This document shows positions 6,016-8,872 of a stretch of 8,872 nt of DNA, piece after piece; positions within the stretch are counted from its first letter, which is position 1; each line of letters opens with the position of its first letter. A program made the position numbers and the translations under genes. The stretch lies in NCBI GenBank assembly GCA_021846485.1, contig JAJZWW010000106.1:1-8872 (forward strand). The letters are read 5' to 3'. The stretch is from Actinomycetes bacterium (GTDB taxonomy: Bacteria > Actinomycetota > Acidimicrobiia > Acidimicrobiales > Palsa-688). The notes beneath the pieces were generated by a model that made no database searches, was not told where the DNA came from, and saw nothing but the letters and a program-made list of their open reading frames with translations.

Positions 6016-7080
6016 GTGCTCGACCGCCTGCCCGGACTCGAACGGGAGTACGAGCTGGTCCTCGCGCAGCTCGCCGACCCTGCGGTGCTCGCCGACCGGG
6101 CCCGCCTGCGCGACGTGTCCCGCCGCCACCGCGAGCTCGAGGCGGTGGTCCTCGCCGCCCGGGAACGGCGGGTGGTCGAGGGCGACCTCGGGGCCGCGAG
6201 GGAGATGATCCTCGACGCCGAGCCGGCCGAGCGCGCCGAGCTGCGCTCCGAGATCGAGTCGGCCGAGGCCCGCCTGGCGGAGATCGACGAAGCCCTGCGG
6301 GTCCTGCTCCTGCCTCGCGACCCCGACGACGGACGCAACGTGATCGTCGAGATCCGCGGCGCCGAAGGGGGCGAGGAGGGCAACCTGTGGGCCCGGGACC
6401 TCCACGAGATGTACCTGCGCTTCGCCGAGCGCTGCGGGCTCACGGTCGAGCCGCTCGGCGCGGACCGCTCGGAGATGGGCGGCTTCAACGAGGTGTCGTC
6501 GCTCGTCAAGGGCGAGCGGGCGTGGACGCTGCTCAAGTTCGAGGGTGGGACCCACCGGGTGCAGCGGGTCCCGACCACCGAGACCCAGGGTCGGGTCCAC
6601 ACCTCCACCGCTACGGTCACGGTGCTCCCCGAGGCCGAGGAGCTCGACGTCCAGATCGACGACAAGGACCTGAAGGTCGACGTCTACCGCTCCACCGGGC
6701 CCGGCGGCCAGTCGGTCAACACCACTGACTCGGCGGTGCGGCTCACCCACCTGCCGACGGGCACGGTGGTCGCCATGCAGGACGAGAAGAGCCAGATCCA
6801 GAACCGGGCCAGGGCCCTCGCGGTGCTGCGCGCCCGGCTCCTCCAAGCAGAGCGGGACCGCCAGGCGGCCGAGGCCTCCCAGGCCCGCAAGAGCCAGGTC
6901 GGCCAGGGAAGTCGGGCCGACAAGATCCGCACCTACAACTACAAGGAGAACCGGGTCACCGACCACCGCATCGGCCTAACCCTCTACAAGCTCGACAAGA
7001 TCCTCGCCGGCGAGCTCGACGAGATCGTCGACGCCCTGCTCGCCGACGAGCGGACCCGCCAGCTCTCCGGTGACCGCTGA
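6016..7080 (+). CDS. prfA: Peptide chain release factor 1 (RF1)
   Basis: Recognises UAA and UAG in the ribosomal A site and triggers peptide release. The 354-residue length is standard. The N-terminal helical domain (about 1-95) is followed by the codon-recognition domain with the PxT tripeptide as P186-T187-T188 (RVPTTETQGRVHTST). The catalytic GGQ is G230-G231? in the motif GPGGQSVNTTDSAVR: reading exactly, the two glycines and glutamine are residues 230-232, so Q232 contacts the peptidyl-transferase centre. The C-terminal part (RTYNYKENRVTDHRI, about 305-319) is typical. The GTG at 6016 gives the family N-terminus MLDRLPGLEREYE, and no better start exists. The gene overlaps prmC, whose product methylates Q232, by 11 bp. 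PxT rather than SPF separates it from RF2. Confidence 0.96.
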   Translation: MLDRLPGLEREYELVLAQLADPAVLADRARLRDVSRRHRELEAVVLAARERRVVEGDLGAAREMILDAEPAERAELRSEIESAEARLAEIDEALRVLLLPRDPDDGRNVIVEIRGAEGGEEGNLWARDLHEMYLRFAERCGLTVEPLGADRSEMGGFNEVSSLVKGERAWTLLKFEGGTHRVQRVPTTETQGRVHTSTATVTVLPEAEELDVQIDDKDLKVDVYRSTGPGGQSVNTTDSAVRLTHLPTGTVVAMQDEKSQIQNRARALAVLRARLLQAERDRQAAEASQARKSQVGQGSRADKIRTYNYKENRVTDHRIGLTLYKLDKILAGELDEIVDALLADERTRQLSGDR

Positions 7081-7918
7081 GACCCTCCAGGGCACCTGGC
7101 GGGAGTTGCACCGCGTCGCCCTCGACCGCCTCGGCTCTCCCCGGGAGGCCCGTTGGCTGGTCGAGGAGGCTTCCGGTCGGCCGTGGCCGGCGTGCGGCGA
7201 CGACCCGGTGGGGGAGCAGCCGGGGCGGCGGTTCGGGGCGATGCTCGAGCGGCGCTCGACCGGCGAGCCGCTGCAGTACGTGCTCGGGAGCTGGGCGTTC
7301 CGCACCCTGGAGCTGCTGGTCGACCGTAGGGTGCTCATCCCCCGCCCCGAGACCGAGGTCCTCGTCGGCGTGGCGCTCGAGGCGCTCGCCCCCCGGGCCA
7401 GCGCGCTGGCCGTCGACCTGGGCACCGGCAGCGGGGCGGTCGCCCTCTCGCTGGTCGCCGAGCACCCCGGGGTGGCGGTCTGGGCGACCGACGCCTCCCC
7501 CGCCGCCCTCGACGTCGCCGCGGCCAACGCCGCCGGCGTCGGCGGGCGGGCCGCCCGGCTTCGCCTCGCCCTCGGGGACTGGTGGGCGGCGCTCCCCGGT
7601 GAGCTGCGGGGTCGGGTGGACCTGGTGGTGTCCAACCCTCCGTACCTGTCGGCGGCGGAGCTCGCCGCGGCCGACCCCGCGGTGCGTGACTGGGAGCCGG
7701 CCAGCGCCCTCGAGGCCGGGCCCACGGGCACCGAGGCGCTGGCCGCGATCCTCGCAGGAGCGCCCGGCTGGCTGGCCGACGACGGCGCCGTCGTCGTCGA
7801 GCTGTCCCCACCCCAGGTGCCCGAGGCGGCCCGCCTCGCCCGGGCGGCCGGGCTCGGCGCGCTGGAGGTGCGAGCCGACCTCGCCGGGCGCGACCGGGTG
7901 CTGGTGGTCCGGCGGTGA
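7070..7918 (+). CDS. prmC: Release factor glutamine N5-methyltransferase
   Basis: SAM-dependent methylation of the GGQ glutamine of release factors, which speeds peptide release. The protein has 282 residues. An N-terminal helical substrate-binding domain (about 1-75) ends in GEPLQYVLG (65-73). The Rossmann methyltransferase domain carries LIPRPETE (89-96), SAM motif I DLGTGSG (116-122) and the catalytic NPPY (189-192) that holds the glutamine amide. The C-terminal motif is ELSPPQ (244-249), where the family often has ExGxxQ. The GTG at 7070 lies inside the end of prfA (11-bp overlap) without a visible Shine-Dalgarno, so it probably depends on translation of prfA. The stop overlaps the tsaC start as GTGA. 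Substrate and modifying enzyme are thus encoded side by side. Confidence 0.95.
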   Translation: MTAETLQGTWRELHRVALDRLGSPREARWLVEEASGRPWPACGDDPVGEQPGRRFGAMLERRSTGEPLQYVLGSWAFRTLELLVDRRVLIPRPETEVLVGVALEALAPRASALAVDLGTGSGAVALSLVAEHPGVAVWATDASPAALDVAAANAAGVGGRAARLRLALGDWWAALPGELRGRVDLVVSNPPYLSAAELAAADPAVRDWEPASALEAGPTGTEALAAILAGAPGWLADDGAVVVELSPPQVPEAARLARAAGLGALEVRADLAGRDRVLVVRR

Positions 7919-8523
7919 GCGCCCGGGTCGTCCCGGTGGCCGGCGGGTCCCCGCCGCCCGAGGCGGTCGCCGCCTTGCGCGCCGGGCTGGTGGTGGGGGT
8001 GCCGACCGACACGGTCTACGGGCTCGCCGTCGACCCGTGGCGGCCCGGGGCGACCGACCGGCTGTTCGCGGTCAAGAGCCGGCCCCACGGCGTCGCCCTC
8101 CCGGTCCTCGTGGCCGACGCCGGCCAGGCGCTCCAGCTGCTCGGGATGGTACCCGAGCGAGCCGAGGCGCTGATGGACGCCTTCTGGCCAGGAGCCCTGA
8201 CGATCGTCGTGCCCGCGCCCCCGGACCTCGGCGCTGACCTGGGCGGGGACGGCACCACGGTAGGTGTGCGCTGCCCGGACCACAGCCTTGTTCGGGCACT
8301 GACGGCGGCCACCGGGCCGCTAGCGGTCACCAGCGCCAACCGCCACGGCGGGGCGCCTTTCCCCTCTGCTGCGGCCCTCGCCGCCGGACTGGACGGGGTG
8401 GAGGTGGTCCTCGACGGCGGGCCGTGCGCCGGAGAGCCCTCGACGGTGGTCGCGGTCGAGGGCCGGGGGCTCCGGCTGCTGCGCCCCGGAGTCCTCTGGC
8501 CGAGCGTGCAAGCCCTAGAGTGA
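7915..8523 (+). CDS. tsaC: L-threonylcarbamoyladenylate synthase (TsaC/YrdC type)
   Basis: Makes threonylcarbamoyl-AMP from threonine, bicarbonate and ATP, the first step of t6A37 modification of ANN-reading tRNAs. At 202 residues it is a single YrdC domain without the extra C-terminal Sua5 domain. Motifs are PTDTVYGLA (30-38), KSRP (54-57, family KxRP), WPGALT (91-96), VGVRCPDH (116-123), TSANRHG (139-145) and STVV (176-179). The GTG at 7915 overlaps the prmC stop by four bases, indicating coupling. The last codons carry the TAGAGT that may be the glyA -10 element. The gene is often annotated sua5 or ywlC in related genomes. TsaB, TsaD and TsaE are not in this window. Confidence 0.93.
   Translation: MSARVVPVAGGSPPPEAVAALRAGLVVGVPTDTVYGLAVDPWRPGATDRLFAVKSRPHGVALPVLVADAGQALQLLGMVPERAEALMDAFWPGALTIVVPAPPDLGADLGGDGTTVGVRCPDHSLVRALTAATGPLAVTSANRHGGAPFPSAAALAAGLDGVEVVLDGGPCAGEPSTVVAVEGRGLRLLRPGVLWPSVQALE
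8516..8521 (+). promoter_or_regulatory. Possible -10 element for glyA inside the tsaC 3' end
   Basis: TAGAGT fits TANNNT and is followed after 7 nt (GAGGGAG) by the GTG at 8529, the same geometry as at prfA. It spans the tsaC stop codon. No clear -35 is visible. GGGAG directly abuts the GTG and is too close for a normal Shine-Dalgarno. Simple read-through from tsaC is an alternative. Confidence 0.3.
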
Positions 8524-8528
8524 GGGAG

Positions 8529-8872
8529 GTGGACGACGACCCGGAGCTGTTCGGGCTGATCGGGCGGGAGCTCGAACGCCAGAGCACGACGCTGCAGCTG
8601 ATCGCCTCGGAGAACTTCACCTCGCCGGCGGTGATGGCCGCCACCGGCTCGGTGCTCACCAACAAGTACTCCGAGGGCTACCCTGGCAAGCGCTACTACG
8701 GCGGCAACCGGGTGGTCGACGACGTCGAGCAGCTGGCCCGCAGCCGGGCGTGCGAGCTGTTCGGGGCGCAGCACGCCAACGTCCAGCCACACTCGGGGTC
8801 CAACGCCAACCTGGCCGCCTACCTCGCCACCCTCGACGTGGGCGACACCGTCCTCGGCCTGCGCCTCGACCA
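8529..8872 (+). CDS. glyA: Serine hydroxymethyltransferase (3'-truncated by window edge)
   Basis: PLP enzyme interconverting serine plus tetrahydrofolate with glycine plus 5,10-methylene-tetrahydrofolate. About 114 N-terminal residues of the usual 415-430 are present. Recognisable stretches are LQLIASENFTSPAVMAATGS (22-41), LTNKYSEGYPGKRYYGGN (43-60) and ANVQPHSGSNAN (83-94), the last binding the cofactor phosphate (usually SGSQAN). The Schiff-base lysine and C-terminal domain lie beyond the window. I chose GTG 8529. An in-frame GTG at 8520, overlapping the tsaC stop as GTGA, would add three residues and cannot be excluded. Its place after tsaC resembles deep-branching Actinomycetota and Firmicutes more than Mycobacterium. 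Confidence 0.93.
   Translation, partial: MDDDPELFGLIGRELERQSTTLQLIASENFTSPAVMAATGSVLTNKYSEGYPGKRYYGGNRVVDDVEQLARSRACELFGAQHANVQPHSGSNANLAAYLATLDVGDTVLGLRLD

Noticed and set aside
6571..6579. PTT instead of PAT/PVT in RF1 codon recognition
   Set aside because: The middle residue of the PxT tripeptide varies naturally in RF1, so this is normal.
5740..6966. 408-codon minus-strand open frame opposite prfA
   Set aside because: Antisense shadow with no motif. The prfA frame carries PxT and GGQ.
6976..8283. 435-codon minus-strand open frame opposite prmC and tsaC
   Set aside because: Antisense shadow, Ser/Arg/Ala-rich, crossing two certain genes.

Overview
The window is very GC-rich, and every plausible gene shows strong G/C preference at third codon positions. 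The order hom-thrC-[gap]-rho-rpmE-prfA-prmC-tsaC matches the conserved actinobacterial block (in Mycobacterium: hom-thrC-thrB-rho-rpmE-prfA-prmC-sua5). The long Rho with a big low-complexity insert, frequent GTG starts and possible leaderless TANNNT promoters also point to Actinomycetota. The glyA gene directly after tsaC, and some divergence in the proteins, suggest a deep-branching class such as Acidimicrobiia, but the sequence alone does not prove this.

Layout: 1-1218 is the 3' part of hom (homoserine dehydrogenase), overlapping thrC (threonine synthase, 1215-2264). The slot where homoserine kinase (thrB) normally lies holds instead a convergent minus-strand gene (2419-3321) for a five-helix membrane protein with a C-terminal secreted-repeat (COG4315/PF03640-type) domain. 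A 376-bp gene-free region (3322-3697) carries a candidate rho promoter and a structured, C-rich leader. Then come rho (3698-5560), a two-hairpin leader and rpmE (ribosomal protein L31, 5649-5861), a post-rpmE hairpin with an imperfect direct repeat, prfA (release factor 1, 6016-7080), prmC (7070-7918), tsaC (7915-8523) and the 5' end of glyA (from 8529, cut by the window end).

How the genes fit together: hom and thrC make threonine from aspartate semialdehyde, apart from the homoserine kinase step, which is not encoded here. rho, rpmE, prfA, prmC and tsaC form a gene-expression cluster: transcription termination, a ribosomal protein, the UAA/UAG release factor, the enzyme that methylates that factor's GGQ glutamine, and the first enzyme of tRNA t6A synthesis, which consumes threonine. 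glyA supplies glycine and one-carbon units.

The most notable observation is in Rho. Its P-loop reads PPMAGRTT where the family has PPKAGKT, so both conserved lysines (E. coli K181 and K184) are replaced, by Met and Arg. The catalytic Glu, Walker B Asp, arginine finger and primary RNA-binding residues are kept. The family-conserved Ser of the DSITR motif is also Gly. No CRISPR array, tRNA, rRNA, insertion sequence or phage gene is visible.
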